From Crambe crambe (lineage: Eukaryota > Porifera > Demospongiae > Poecilosclerida > Crambeidae), in contig OZ004592.1 in assembly GCA_963924555.1 (NCBI GenBank), positions 310,001 through 374,000 of the forward strand: 64,000 nt of DNA, read 5' to 3'. The notes beneath the pieces are model-generated. The model ran no database searches, was not told the DNA's origin, and worked only from the letters and a program-made list of their open reading frames with translations. Below are positions 1 to 11,983 of this stretch, one piece after another. Position 1 is the stretch's first letter, and each line of letters starts with the position of its first letter. The position numbers were made by a program, and so were the translations under genes.

Positions 1-40
1 ATTCTAGGAATAGTCCTACATGGTGTGAAAATAAATATAA

Positions 41-954
41 TTAGCTATCACCAATACTAACGATATTTTCTGCTGACCTGAGTGATGTTAGTTTCTTGTC
101 ATCAATAGCACAATATGCCACCTTCTGGAAAGGCCTGGACCCTTCCAATGCTACATACTTCCCTCCATCTTGTATTTCACTAACAGCATGGATGGCACGT
201 CCATCCAAGGTATATATTCTCTTGGCTGGAGTGACCATTTGAGCTTTCACTGTGATCAGTTCCAATACATGTTCCCAAGATCCCATAATTTTCCGAGGGA
301 GTAAAACTCTAACTCCACGATATTTCTCATCTCCATTACGAAATACACTACATCAGAGCAGTAGTGAAAACTTAGCTATGATAATTAATATTAATGACTC
401 ACTGTATCACAAACGGTTTATCCACAGGTAATTTATATCGTGCACGAGCTATTATGAATGGTTGAGTCCGATGGGGCACATCAAACTAAAAAAAAAAAGC
501 ATTTATTTTCTATGGAGCCACGCCCATCTCTTGATGAACTTCATTAATCAGGTATTGTTACCTCAGTTTTTTTTCTTGGGTGGATCTTTGGTAGCTCAGT
601 GCCATATCTATAGAGTGACATATATAATTATTGATTTAATTTTTTTTATAGGAGTTGTGTTTCTTACGGAATTTTCTTGAAATGCTCACTCCCTCCAGCC
701 ACATAGTAGCAGCCACTGCGCAGTTCATCCAGACTATGCACTTTATGCCCTTGAGCAGGAGTATAAATGTTTCTGACAGCTACTGGAGCACGGATGCCAC
801 TAGTAACTCTGTTCAAGAAGGAACTAAAGTCGCGAATCTGTCTATCATTGATCACCATGCACTTGGGTCGCACGTATCTCGAACCATTTTTATATAGGTA
901 CACTTTTTTGGCTGTTTTAGCCTCATAAGTAAGCCTATCCATCACTTCATTCAT
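41..954 (-). CDS. Tandem doublecortin-domain protein
   Basis: Four exons (954-668, 607-562, 485-403, 347-41) join in phase into a protein of about 240 aa. Exon 1 carries a first DCX domain (from KKVYLYKNGSRYVRP to YYVAGGSEHFKK). A 46-nt exon and exon 3 form a basic linker ending in KLPVDKPFVI. The last exon holds a second DCX domain (VFRNGDEKYRGVRVLL, then DGGKYVALEG). DCX domains bind the microtubule lattice, and two-domain proteins of this size resemble the DCDC2 group linked to cilia. No kinase domain follows, so it is not DCLK-like. The protein ends soon after the second domain, shorter than vertebrate DCDC2. Binding to microtubules is inferred from family. Confidence 0.85.
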
Positions 955-3349
<2,395 letters not shown>

Positions 3350-3643
3350 CACCCAAGAGCTGCTAGGATTGATACTAACGTTAGGAAAAAGCATGGAATA
3401 ATTTTTGTTTTCATTATTATATCTAGTTGTATCATCAGTAAGGATTATTATCTTGTGCATTCGCATTTATATTTAAGTGGTAATGGACAACAGCTATTTC
3501 GAAGAAAACTTTTGTGAATCATTTATTTGGACCTGATGTTGAAATTTTATATTTGAAGAATCTATATTTTGTTGATTTTATAAGTGGATGTCAAAATCTT
3601 GTGTATTCATTTGGGTGGTGTGCTTTAAAAGGAGTATTATAAG

Positions 3644-4408
3644 ATGGGTATGAAGATGATAGATGTATGTAAGAGAGGCACATCTGCTTTATGGAAGTGG
3701 TATTTAAAAGAGCTTGATAGAAGGCCTTTGATCACCCAAGCAGCCACCACAGGTGAGTTGTGGTCTCTCTCCTTGATATATTGACACCACCTGCAGGTTT
3801 CATTTGTGGGTTGGGAGATGCCATAGCTCAAGCTTTCATTGAGAGAAGGCAAGGGAACTATGATGTACATAGAACAGCCAGGATGACCTTCATAGGACTA
3901 CTATTTACTGTGAGTTAAGTAAAGTTACTCCTAATGTATTATTCCTGCATGGTTATGCTTCTCCACAGGGCCCTGTTCTCAGGGGTTGGTTTCAAACATT
4001 AGATAAAGGTTTTGGCTCGACACGAACCATCCAAGATGCAGCAAAAAAAGTTTTCTTTGATCAGTTTGTTTTTGCCCCAGTTCTTATTGCCACTCTCCTT
4101 TCAACCTTCAGTTTATCTCAGGGAATGAGCAGAGATCAAACCAGAGAAAAATTGAAGATGGTAAGCAATATTATATTATTTACAGTGAGAACTGTCACCT
4201 CCTCTTCCTCCAGGAATACTTCAATCTCCTGATAGGGTTCTACAAACTCTGGCCTGCTGCTCAGTTGATCAACTTCTACTTTGTCCCTCTCAACCTCAGG
4301 GTTAGCTTCGCAAACTTGGTCTCATTAATCTGGAACACTTATGTTGGCTACGTCGCAAATAGATCTGTTCATCATTTTAAGCATACTGACCAGTCTCCAC
4401 GACAATGA
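3644..4408 (+). CDS. MPV17: Mpv17/PMP22-family membrane protein
   Basis: Four exons (3644-3752, 3797-3909, 3969-4160, 4214-4408) join in phase to 202 aa. The family signature is clear: TGFICGLGDAIAQAFIERR, GPVLRGWFQTLDK, DQFVFAPVL, and the C-terminal LWPAAQLINFYFVPLNLR followed by WNTYVGY. MPV17 is a four-span protein of the inner mitochondrial membrane needed for mtDNA maintenance; PXMP2 is its peroxisomal relative. The sequence reads closer to MPV17 (WKWYLKELDRRPLITQ start), but MPV17L2 and PXMP2 cannot be excluded. Its 3' end lies 42 bp from the stop of the convergent FKBP11 gene. Confidence 0.88.
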
Positions 4409-4450
4409 TAATGTATTGTATAGTAATAATTAAAGGGGAAGGAAAAGTGG

Positions 4451-5309
4451 TTATTTTTTCTTCTTTGCTGCTTTCTTTGCTGCTTTCTTTTGTTGTATCT
4501 CCTCGCTTTCCTTTCTAAATCTTCTGAAAGCTGCAAAGATGATGGCCCCTATAAGAGCCACTCCTCCGAGGAGGTTCAAAGTATCTCGGTTCAAGGTGAA
4601 TGCTGATGGCTTCTGTATACTCAGTAACTCAACAGTAAAAAGAAGTGTTGCTCCACCTAAATCAACACATGCCAATTAAAAGATACTTTATGTGAATCAG
4701 GATCTTACCAGGAATGGCTCCTTCTATGCCTCTCTCTCCATAAGCCAAGTGAGGTGGGATCTTTAGCTTGCGAATTTCACTGGTGTATTGAATAACCCGG
4801 ATTGAAGCAGTTGTACATTTAAATCTTGCTTACCCTTCACACATTCCAACCAGACCTTGCTCCCAGCCTAAACGAGAAGTAAACAATACACAATTAACTC
4901 CACCACATACAATTGGAATTCAGAATTCAGAGTTAGAGGGTGACCTGGAATGACTTGCTTGGCTCCCAGCTGTATGGAAAAGGGATCTCGTCCATGCGAG
5001 CTGTCAAACACTTTACCATTGGTGAATGACCCCTGCAATGGTGTATGTCTGATATAATGTAATGCACATACCAGTACCTCAACCTACTGTGTAATGGAGA
5101 CTCAACTTATCTCCAGCTTGAGCACCTTCAGTGCAATCATCTGGCTTAGACTGGAATAGACCGTACGATCAACTCCATCTTTATTCTAATTATGTGCAAC
5201 TAACTTCTGATATTATCTCTAGCTTTGGTTTTTTCCTTGAATTCACTATATCTAAAGACAATACTAGAACCAGCAGCACGACAATAATCTTCCTGGACCT
5301 TGACCCCAT
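4451..5309 (-). CDS. FKBP11: FKBP11-type membrane-anchored peptidyl-prolyl isomerase
   Basis: Six exons (5309-5205, 5150-5088, 5032-4945, 4867-4834, 4779-4709, 4656-4451) join in phase to 188 aa. An N-terminal signal peptide (KIIVVLLVLVLSLDIVNS) is followed by one FKBP domain: GDKLSLHYTGSF, FDSSHGRDPFSIQLG, KQVIPGWEQGLVGMC, IPPHLAYGERG, GATLLFTVELL. A C-terminal span (LLGGVALIGAIIFAAF) and a tail ending KKAAKKAAKKKK follow. This is the layout of vertebrate FKBP11 (FKBP19), a secretory-pathway isomerase anchored in the ER membrane. The gene is head-to-head with the SR protein, 103 bp apart, and tail-to-tail with the MPV17-family gene. Confidence 0.92.
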
Positions 5310-5412
5310 CTTCAAATAACTTCACGCATGTGCGCATGCGCAGTACGGCTCTGTCGCGTTGACATGTGAATTGCGTGTACAGCAAGCACTTTCTTTATCT
5401 GGGTTGCCAATC
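5310..5412. promoter_or_regulatory. Bidirectional promoter with palindromic NRF1-like site
   Basis: Only 103 bp separate the start codons of FKBP11 (-) and the SR-protein gene (+). The exact palindrome TGCGCATGCGCA at 5331-5342 matches the vertebrate NRF1 consensus YGCGCAYGCGCR. No TATA box is evident. That a sponge NRF1 orthologue binds here is inference. Confidence 0.55.
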
Positions 5413-6182
5413 ATGAGTCGTAGAAGTCGAAGCAAGAGCTATGACAGGTACAGAAGTAGAAGCCGTGACAGATACCGGAGTAGGAGTCGCGATAAGCGCC
5501 GGAGCAGAAGCAGAGATAGGGGTTACAGAAGGGGTGGTGGTGGTGGTGGTGGTGGTGGCGGTGGTGGTGGTGACCTTTACAAGGGACGAAGACCTCCCAA
5601 TATCCATGGGATGGTGAGTTTGAAAGTGGATAATCTATCGTACAGAATAACTCCTGAAGACCTCAAGCCTGTTTTTGAGCGATATGGTGAAGTGGGTGAC
5701 ATATATATCCCACGAGATCGTTTCACAAAGGAGTCCAGGGGATTTGCCTTTGTCCGATTTCTTGATAAGCGAGATGCTGATGATGCTATGGAAAAGATGG
5801 ATGGTTATGTCCTGGATGGTCGTGAAATGAGAGTGCAAACAGCACGTTACGGGCGACCTAGTGAACCACCTCATATCAGATATGGCCGTGCTTATGTTTC
5901 TTCTCATGGGTTTAGGTAAATGCTTATGTAACATGTGGATAGTTTGTATTGTTTCTATGATTAAACAGAGATCGAAGAAGAAGCCGTTCTCGTAGCTTCT
6001 CACCAAGGCGAAGGTCTTATTCTCGTTCCCCGAGACATTCTAGGCGATCATATTCCCGTTCCAGCTCACGGGAGCGATCCCCAAGAAAGTCGGTGTCTTC
6101 TTCTCCAGACAGAAATAACAGGTCTGATGTGAAGTCCGACAGGTCAATGGATGGTTCCAGGGATGGATCAAGGAGCCCTTGA
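5413..6182 (+). CDS. SRSF2-like splicing factor with N-terminal RS and poly-Gly segment
   Basis: Two exons (5413-5915, 5969-6182) encode 238 aa. Residues 1-38 are RS-rich ([19 protein letters not shown]...), then about 13 Gly, then one [41 protein letters not shown] with the RNP motifs, and [13 protein letters not shown]-terminal RS tail runs from [16 protein letters not shown]. The RRM is nearest to animal SRSF2/SC35, which lacks an N-terminal RS block; plant SC35-like SCL proteins do have one. It should act in exon recognition. No in-frame ATG lies upstream, so the N-terminal block is part of the protein unless transcription starts inside it. The intron separates RRM from RS tail. Confidence 0.88.
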
Positions 6183-6828
6183 TGGGAAGCTGAAACTGAA
6201 CTCTAGGCTCTGTAAGCAAAAACCAAACAATTATTACCAACATAATGCACACACATTGATATATGTTAGGGACCTGGTTGGTGCTATGCAACGTTGCATT
6301 TGGAATGTTTTTTGTCATGGCATTGCTGTTTATTTTACATTAGTATTTTACTGTACTGCCTGCCCTTGCAGTTGCAGCCCCCATGCTGTGTAAGGTGTGC
6401 ACTAATAGGAGTGTAGGCAGACTGAAGTTTTGTTGGTGTGCTGCCTGGTATAGTTGCAGTGTTGGTGTGATTCTGCAGAGCAGAGCAGTATCCAGTGTCC
6501 CCCTGCCCTGGTGTGGGTGTGATTCTGCAGAGCAGAGCAGTATCCAGTGTCCCCCTGCCCTGGTGTGGGTGTGATTCTGCAGAGCAGAGCAGTATCCAGT
6601 GTTACCCTGCCCTGGTGTAGGTGTGATTCTGCAGAGCAGTATCCAGCGTGTTGCACCAGTCCACCCTGTCTTTCTGGCATGCTAGCCCATAACCTTATAG
6701 GAAGGGGTCACATGTACCTGATTGGTATGTAATTTTCTTTTTAATTTTTTTTTTTGCGTGATTTCAGTTTAAGGTTGGTGGAGGTGTATTTTATTGAAGG
6801 GGGTTGGGATGATAAAAGTTTTGGTGTT
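6183..6828. other. 3' region of SR gene and convergent ANAPC10
   Basis: This 646-bp non-coding stretch lies between the stop codons of two convergent genes and presumably holds both 3'UTRs. Its only structure is the 52-bp minisatellite at 6465-6665. ORFs across the minisatellite exist in both orientations but only repeat the unit. Confidence 0.5.
6465..6665. repeat. 52-bp minisatellite, about four copies
   Basis: The anchor GATTCTGCAGAGCAG starts at 6469, 6521, 6573 and 6625, giving an exact 52-bp period. The last copy is shortened by loss of a short internal AGAGC repeat. The unit contains CCCCCTGCCCTGGTGTGGG. It lies downstream of the SR-protein stop, probably in a 3'UTR. Confidence 0.9.
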
Positions 6829-7630
6829 CTATCTACAAGTGAGCATGGAGGTGAATTCCACTGATTCAAAGTTAGCAGTATCTCCAGCCACTAGTCCTGC
6901 TGTGTTTGCTGCCACTCTGCTAAAAAGTCAAGCATGTTAAGGTGGGGGTTACGTGACAACAAGCATGGCTGCTTACTCAGGTTCAAAGACTTTGACCTGC
7001 CGAACATGTGTGTCCCTTCCATTTTGGTGATTGGCAAGAATGCTGATTTGAAACAGAAATGCTTTGACTGGTCTGAGCATGAAAAAACAAGAACATTTCC
7101 CATAAATTTAAAATAATGTATGTAAACTCTTACTTTCCATCTGCATTTGTGATATCTATGTCCACCCATTCCTCTGGCTCATCCAGATCTAATACTCTAA
7201 TTTGCTATAATGAAAATTTTTATTATAAAATCATTATTATAGTTAAGTTTTTTGTACTCACATGAAGGTCATGGAAATTTGTTCCAGCTTTGATGGCTAT
7301 TTTATTTGGGGTGTAGCTTTCATCCAATTTGTGGTCCGCAAATATGGACAGTTTCTGATTATTATTATAATTATGAAGAACAACACAGGTCAGGAGTCTT
7401 ACTTGCACAGCAGTCTTCTTTAGGAATTCTATATTGATTAAGTGTGGCTGAGTCCCATCTGACCTTAGTATAGCGTGCGACTGACTCTAAATAATACACA
7501 CCACACCAACTTACTGCCAGTAAGTGTCGTAGGAGTTGTCTCTTAACTGTGTCACGCCGTAGCCAGACTTGCAGGAAGATACTGACCAGATTGCCTGACT
7601 TCCTATTTCCAGATTTCTAGTTCCTGCCAT
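6829..7630 (-). CDS. ANAPC10: Anaphase-promoting complex subunit 10 (DOC domain)
   Basis: Six exons (7630-7515, 7463-7403, 7354-7262, 7204-7134, 7072-6977, 6919-6829) close in phase to 175 aa against 185 in human. The DOC/galactose-binding-like fold is recognisable throughout: [75 protein letters not shown] and [23 protein letters not shown]10 forms the D-box co-receptor with the co-activator in the APC/C ubiquitin ligase and raises processivity. The last exon is divergent (ends [10 protein letters not shown]) where other animals have DFMMYRSIR, so the C-terminal IR motif that docks on CDC27 is replaced by CR here. It is head-to-head with the transgelin gene, 103 bp apart. Confidence 0.93.
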
Positions 7631-7733
7631 ATCCCAGCTATAGCGATGGGCGTGGTCTTTATGACGATCCGGACTCCTGTATTTGACCGGTATCGAACGT
7701 CCGGTGGATAATCGAACTGAGCTAGCTGCAGAG

Positions 7734-8318
7734 ATGGCGGAAAGGCCGAAAGGTTATGGAATGACTGCAGAGCTGAAGGAAAAGCAAGAGGCTAAACATG
7801 ATCCGCAATTAGAACAAGAGGCACGGATGTGGTTGGAGAATGTAGTTGGTGAGCCTTTCCCCTCCGACAACTTCCACGAAGCTCTCAAGGATGGAATCTT
7901 CCTATGCAAAGCCATGAATGTTCTCCAGCCAGGCAGCATCAAAAAGATCAATAATAGCAAAATGGCATTCAAAATGATGGAGAATATAGGAAAGTTCCTG
8001 GAAGAGGCTGGGAAGTATGGCCTGCAGAAATCCGACTCCTTCCAGACTGTAGATCTGTACGAGGCAGCTAACCTTGTTCAAGTTGTCCTTGCCATTCATG
8101 CTTTGGGGCGAGTTGCACGTAAGAAAGGCTTCAGTGGTCCGTGTCTGGGCCCAAAAGAAGCTGAGAAACGTGCAAGAAACTTTGATCCTGAAGAACAGAA
8201 GAAAGCAAGTCAGTCAGTGATTGGTCTTCAAATGGGCTCCAACCGTGGGGCTTCCCAAGCTGGAATGACTCCTTATGGTCTCCAGAGGCAAGTTGAAAAG
8301 ACCAACCTCAAGAACTAG
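7734..8318 (+). CDS. Transgelin/calponin-family actin-binding protein
   Basis: A single exon encodes 194 aa from the ATG of [17 protein letters not shown]. One calponin-homology domain spans about residues 25-135 ([49 protein letters not shown]). One calponin repeat near the C-terminus reads [21 protein letters not shown] single CH domain plus a single repeat is the transgelin (SM22/Mp20) layout. It should bind and bundle F-actin. An in-frame ATG at 7683 would add 17 residues; I prefer 7734 because SM22 proteins start with a short M-x(5-7)-YGM segment. Intronless coding is unusual among its neighbours. Confidence 0.93.
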   Translation: MAERPKGYGMTAELKEKQEAKHDPQLEQEARMWLENVVGEPFPSDNFHEALKDGIFLCKAMNVLQPGSIKKINNSKMAFKMMENIGKFLEEAGKYGLQKSDSFQTVDLYEAANLVQVVLAIHALGRVARKKGFSGPCLGPKEAEKRARNFDPEEQKKASQSVIGLQMGSNRGASQAGMTPYGLQRQVEKTNLKN

Positions 8319-8559
8319 CTGCATACACGAGGATAAAATTTTGCTGTCCTTTTTTTTTTTTTTTTCTTTTTCAAATTATTTTTGTTGGAGACTTTTAATT
8401 CTGCTTATTAATTTGTGTCTTGTAGCTAGGCCTAGAGCTGTGCATCACTTTGATTGGTTAAGAGGTGGGCCTGTATTTGAAATTTGATCACCTCAAATTC
8501 CCTAATGACATGACCTAATAATAAAGTGGGTGGAGAGAAAAACAAAAAAACAACCAAAA

Positions 8560-11500
8560 CTAAACAGAAATAGAGGTTGATTCCCAAGGAGCCCATTGCA
8601 CAATATGTTCCATTTTTACAAGTTCTGGGGTGAGTTTTGAAGAAATTGCTGTTACAGACTGGAGAGATAGATTGGCTGCATTCAAACCAGCTTTGATGGC
8701 AAAATCATTGCTCAGTCCACCTTGAATACCTGCAAGCATTCCACCTACGAAACTTTAAGGACAAGGACACGATAACCACTTCACTTGCAAAACATTAAAT
8801 GTTTGGCGACTGTTCAGTCTATGTTATCTCCTGGTTATTCAAGTAAGGAGATCACACTAACCCACCTGTCTCCTGCCCCTGAGACACTAAGTACATTTGC
8901 TGGCAATAAGCTGGCATCTGCTGCCGGATAGTGGAGACACTTCTCCTTCCCGTCTCCCTGTTTTGAGCAGTAAAGGACACCATCTTTACCAAGGGACACG
9001 ATGATAGTGGGAATGTAAGCCAAGAGAGGTTTCACCAGTTCAATGCACTCGGAAAATTTCTCTTCTGTTGACATTTCTAAGGAGAGAGACACTTAATTTG
9101 GGAATGGAGCAACTCCCGTTTTATTTGCATTCCCACCTGAAGGGTGTTTGGTTGATAAATGCTGGGCTGTGAGGAGAGAGAGAACAACACTTAGTTTGGG
9201 GACTGAGAACTCTGCTTTTATCTGCATTCCCACCTAAAGGGTGTTTGGTTGATGAATGCTTGGCTGTGAGCACATGGTGCATGTTTCTCAGCTCCAGGAT
9301 ATTGGGAGAAGTGAAATGAATGTGGTGATGGCAGTCAAAAAGGAAGGGTGTACCAGACTTCAAGACACATGTGGGCTCAAACCAAACTATGAAGCAGCAA
9401 ATCACTAATTTTGTGACATAGTATTGTGTATACACGCCCTATCAATATTTTGACAGACTATGTTAATATGTACATGTGGGCATGAAAGGGTTATATAGAC
9501 GAAATAAAAAATAAACAAAGATTAAAGTTTGAAATAACTGTTGCTAATCTATTATAGTACCCACCTGGTATGCTGTTAGCCCAACACAATTCCAGAGTAT
9601 GTTTCATGGTTTCTCCAGGGATATTTCCATCAAAACATACTAAAGATGCCGAGGCTATTTCACCAGAAAAACGCTCCATCTGTGAATAACAGTGCAGGAG
9701 GATCCAAAAAGAGTTCTATCACATGAATTAGTCAGCAACTACTTACCCAGTCCACAGATATTTGATCAGTGATCTCCATGCTTCCAACGCCACAATAAAG
9801 TTCACCTTTATGGTCCAACACTACGCAGTATGTTGCTGTGGGCAACTGCTGGCACTGACGCACCCCAGTTAGTGGCTAGGAAATGCCATAATTCTTAGTC
9901 ACTGCATCTTAAGAGTTACAGTTATTCTTACCACACCACATTCAATCAAGTCATTGCACATCAACTTCCCATTCTGGTCTTGTCCCACTGCCGATATGAA
10001 AAGGGGCGGACTTCCCAAACGAGACATACATTCAGCAACGTTCCGACCAACACCCCCAAATGAACTCACCAGAGAACCAGGGTTAGTCCCTTCTCTCTGC
10101 AATCAAGAAATAACTACAATGGGTTAGTGCCTTCTCTTTGGAAAATAATGACAATTGGGTTAGTTCCTTCTTTATGCACAAAGGTAACCTCTTTAATTTC
10201 CTCAATGTGCATCAATGGTCCAGTTGGTACGCTATTCAGTGCTTTGTTCACAGCCACTAACCAATATCTGAGGAGTCTGGATCTTTGCTGTCAGATCCAC
10301 CATAGAAGCTCCTATAACCACAACTTGTCCCTTCTTCTTGGAAGAACTTTTTCTTGACTGTTTCTCACTCCTTCTCCTCACTCTCTGCCTCTTCCTAATC
10401 TGAGCTAGTTCCACTGCTATCCGACTACCCACACAGGCATTGTTCTTGACAAGTTCAATATCTTTCAGCAGATAACAGTTAAGGAATCGTGTGGAACAGC
10501 AAGGAGTTCATTGGCAGAGACTTTGAAATGGGAGAAAGGATACTGATTTTTAGAGACTGTCCTCCTGTCAGTTCGTTTATTCGTTGCAGAACAAAAGGAG
10601 TGACATCCTTGCCAGAGATGCCTCTATCTCTGATGAGGTCGAGGTAGAGGGGATGCACTGATAATAGTCTTTGTACTTACTTGGCTTCCTTCAAAGCCCG
10701 TTGAATGGCTTCTTCTATCATGTCTCCCATGGAACTGGTAGAAGAGGGAACAGGAACACCAAACAACAGACCCGATGTCATGCCAAATTCAAAGCTTGCA
10801 TCTAAAATATTCAATGCAACAATTCCCTCGTTGTTACTCTCTGATACACCACACCTATGATTCTTGCTGCCTGAGAAGGTGAAGTGACATGATGGGGGGC
10901 CTTGTAGCCACTATTTGCAGTGAAGAAGGAAGGAAAAGATAATTCTTGTCCAATAGTCACAACAGGCACTCCTTGCGTCTCCAGATATTCCAATGTCCTT
11001 CCGATATCCAGGATAGACTTGATGCCAGCACACACCACAGCCACCGCAGTTCTCCCCAGCTCAATCAGATCTGCACTGATGTCAAGAGCTAGAGGGAGAA
11101 AGGTAGGGCAAGGAAGGAAGCCAAAAGAAGAGGGAAGAGACTTACTTTTTTCGCCTTCCCTGTGGACACCTCCAATGCCCCCAGTAACAAATACTGGAAT
11201 CCCTGCTTTACGAGCACACACCATCGTCCCAGCAACTGTAGTCCCCCCGCTGTACCCCTGTAACGTTGTTACCCATTATAGAGTACCAATCAGAACAAAT
11301 CACTCCATCTCACTTCACTCAGACAGTATGCCAAATCCCTTCGAGATACTTTATGCACAGGAGAACTGACAGCCAACCTTTCTAATTGCTCAGCACTCAG
11401 TCCTATCACATGATGATACCAACTGTAAAGTGTTTACTTAATCCTTAATCTCTGTATACAACTACAATACAACTACTGACCTACATGAACAACCCCATCC

Positions 11501-11863
11501 AGCAACCCAACGGAGGCAGGTACAGCTCCCTGGTTTCGTACCACCTCTTCTACTTCCAGTGCTGTCTCTATGTTCTGGGGGTGTGGCATACCATGTGTAA
11601 CTATTGTTGTTTCTAAAGCTACCACAGCTTTGCCAGACTCAATGGCATCAGCAACTTCAGGTTGTACTGAATACACTCCTAAACGATAGATGTCAACCAG
11701 CTTGTACAATAAAAGGCAAAACTATTAATTTTTTTTTACCTGAACTGAATTTTCTACTCCCTGAAATGCTTCCTTTCATATAGTGAAGGATATTTCTCCA
11801 CGTAGATGATGCTGCTGTTCTCCATGAAGTGGATAAACGCTGTCCCTTCAGCTTAGAAAGCAT
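8560..11863 (-). CDS. Bifunctional pseudouridine-5'-phosphate glycosidase / pseudouridine kinase
   Basis: A PsuG domain is followed by a PfkB kinase in one multi-exon gene. Psu[17 protein letters not shown] (the Glu is the family's catalytic acid), [45 protein letters not shown] (the Lys is the expected ribose Schiff-base residue), [13 protein letters not shown] and [19 protein letters not shown] basic linker (10 Arg/Lys-rich codons) leads to the kinase: [41 protein letters not shown], and [13 protein letters not shown] formed across the last intron. PsuK phosphorylates pseudouridine and PsuG cleaves the product to uracil and ribose-5-phosphate. The N-terminal exon ([20 protein letters not shown]) looks like a mitochondrial presequence, but its junction to the exon at about 11701 did not close in phase by eye, so the start is tentative. 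Confidence 0.88.
9080..9280. repeat. ~97-bp tandem duplication including a 5' splice site
   Basis: TGCATTCCCACCT occurs at 9126 and 9223, and GGGTGTTTGGTTGAT-type sequence at 9142 and 9239, a period of 97 bp with small indels. On the minus strand each copy contains the end of a kinase-domain exon (..CAAACACCCTT..AG) and its GTGGGAATG donor. Only the upstream copy (first met by transcription) keeps phase with the next exon. Confidence 0.85.
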
Positions 11864-11983
11864 TCTGGAATAGCACGCTGGAGGATCACAACACGTGGTC
11901 ACCTGGCTAGCTTGTTTAATTTCAAAAATGGTACAGTGCAAAATTTTAATACATAAGATAAGGAATTAATTTGCTCTAAGTAG

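Noticed and set aside
5359-5412. Upstream extension of the SR protein ([17 protein letters not shown])
   Set aside because: It opens with TTG, has no ATG, and overlaps the promoter with the NRF1-like site.
6402-6732. Repetitive His/Gly/Thr frames across the 52-bp minisatellite
   Set aside because: The period is not a multiple of three and frames exist in both orientations; no homologue.
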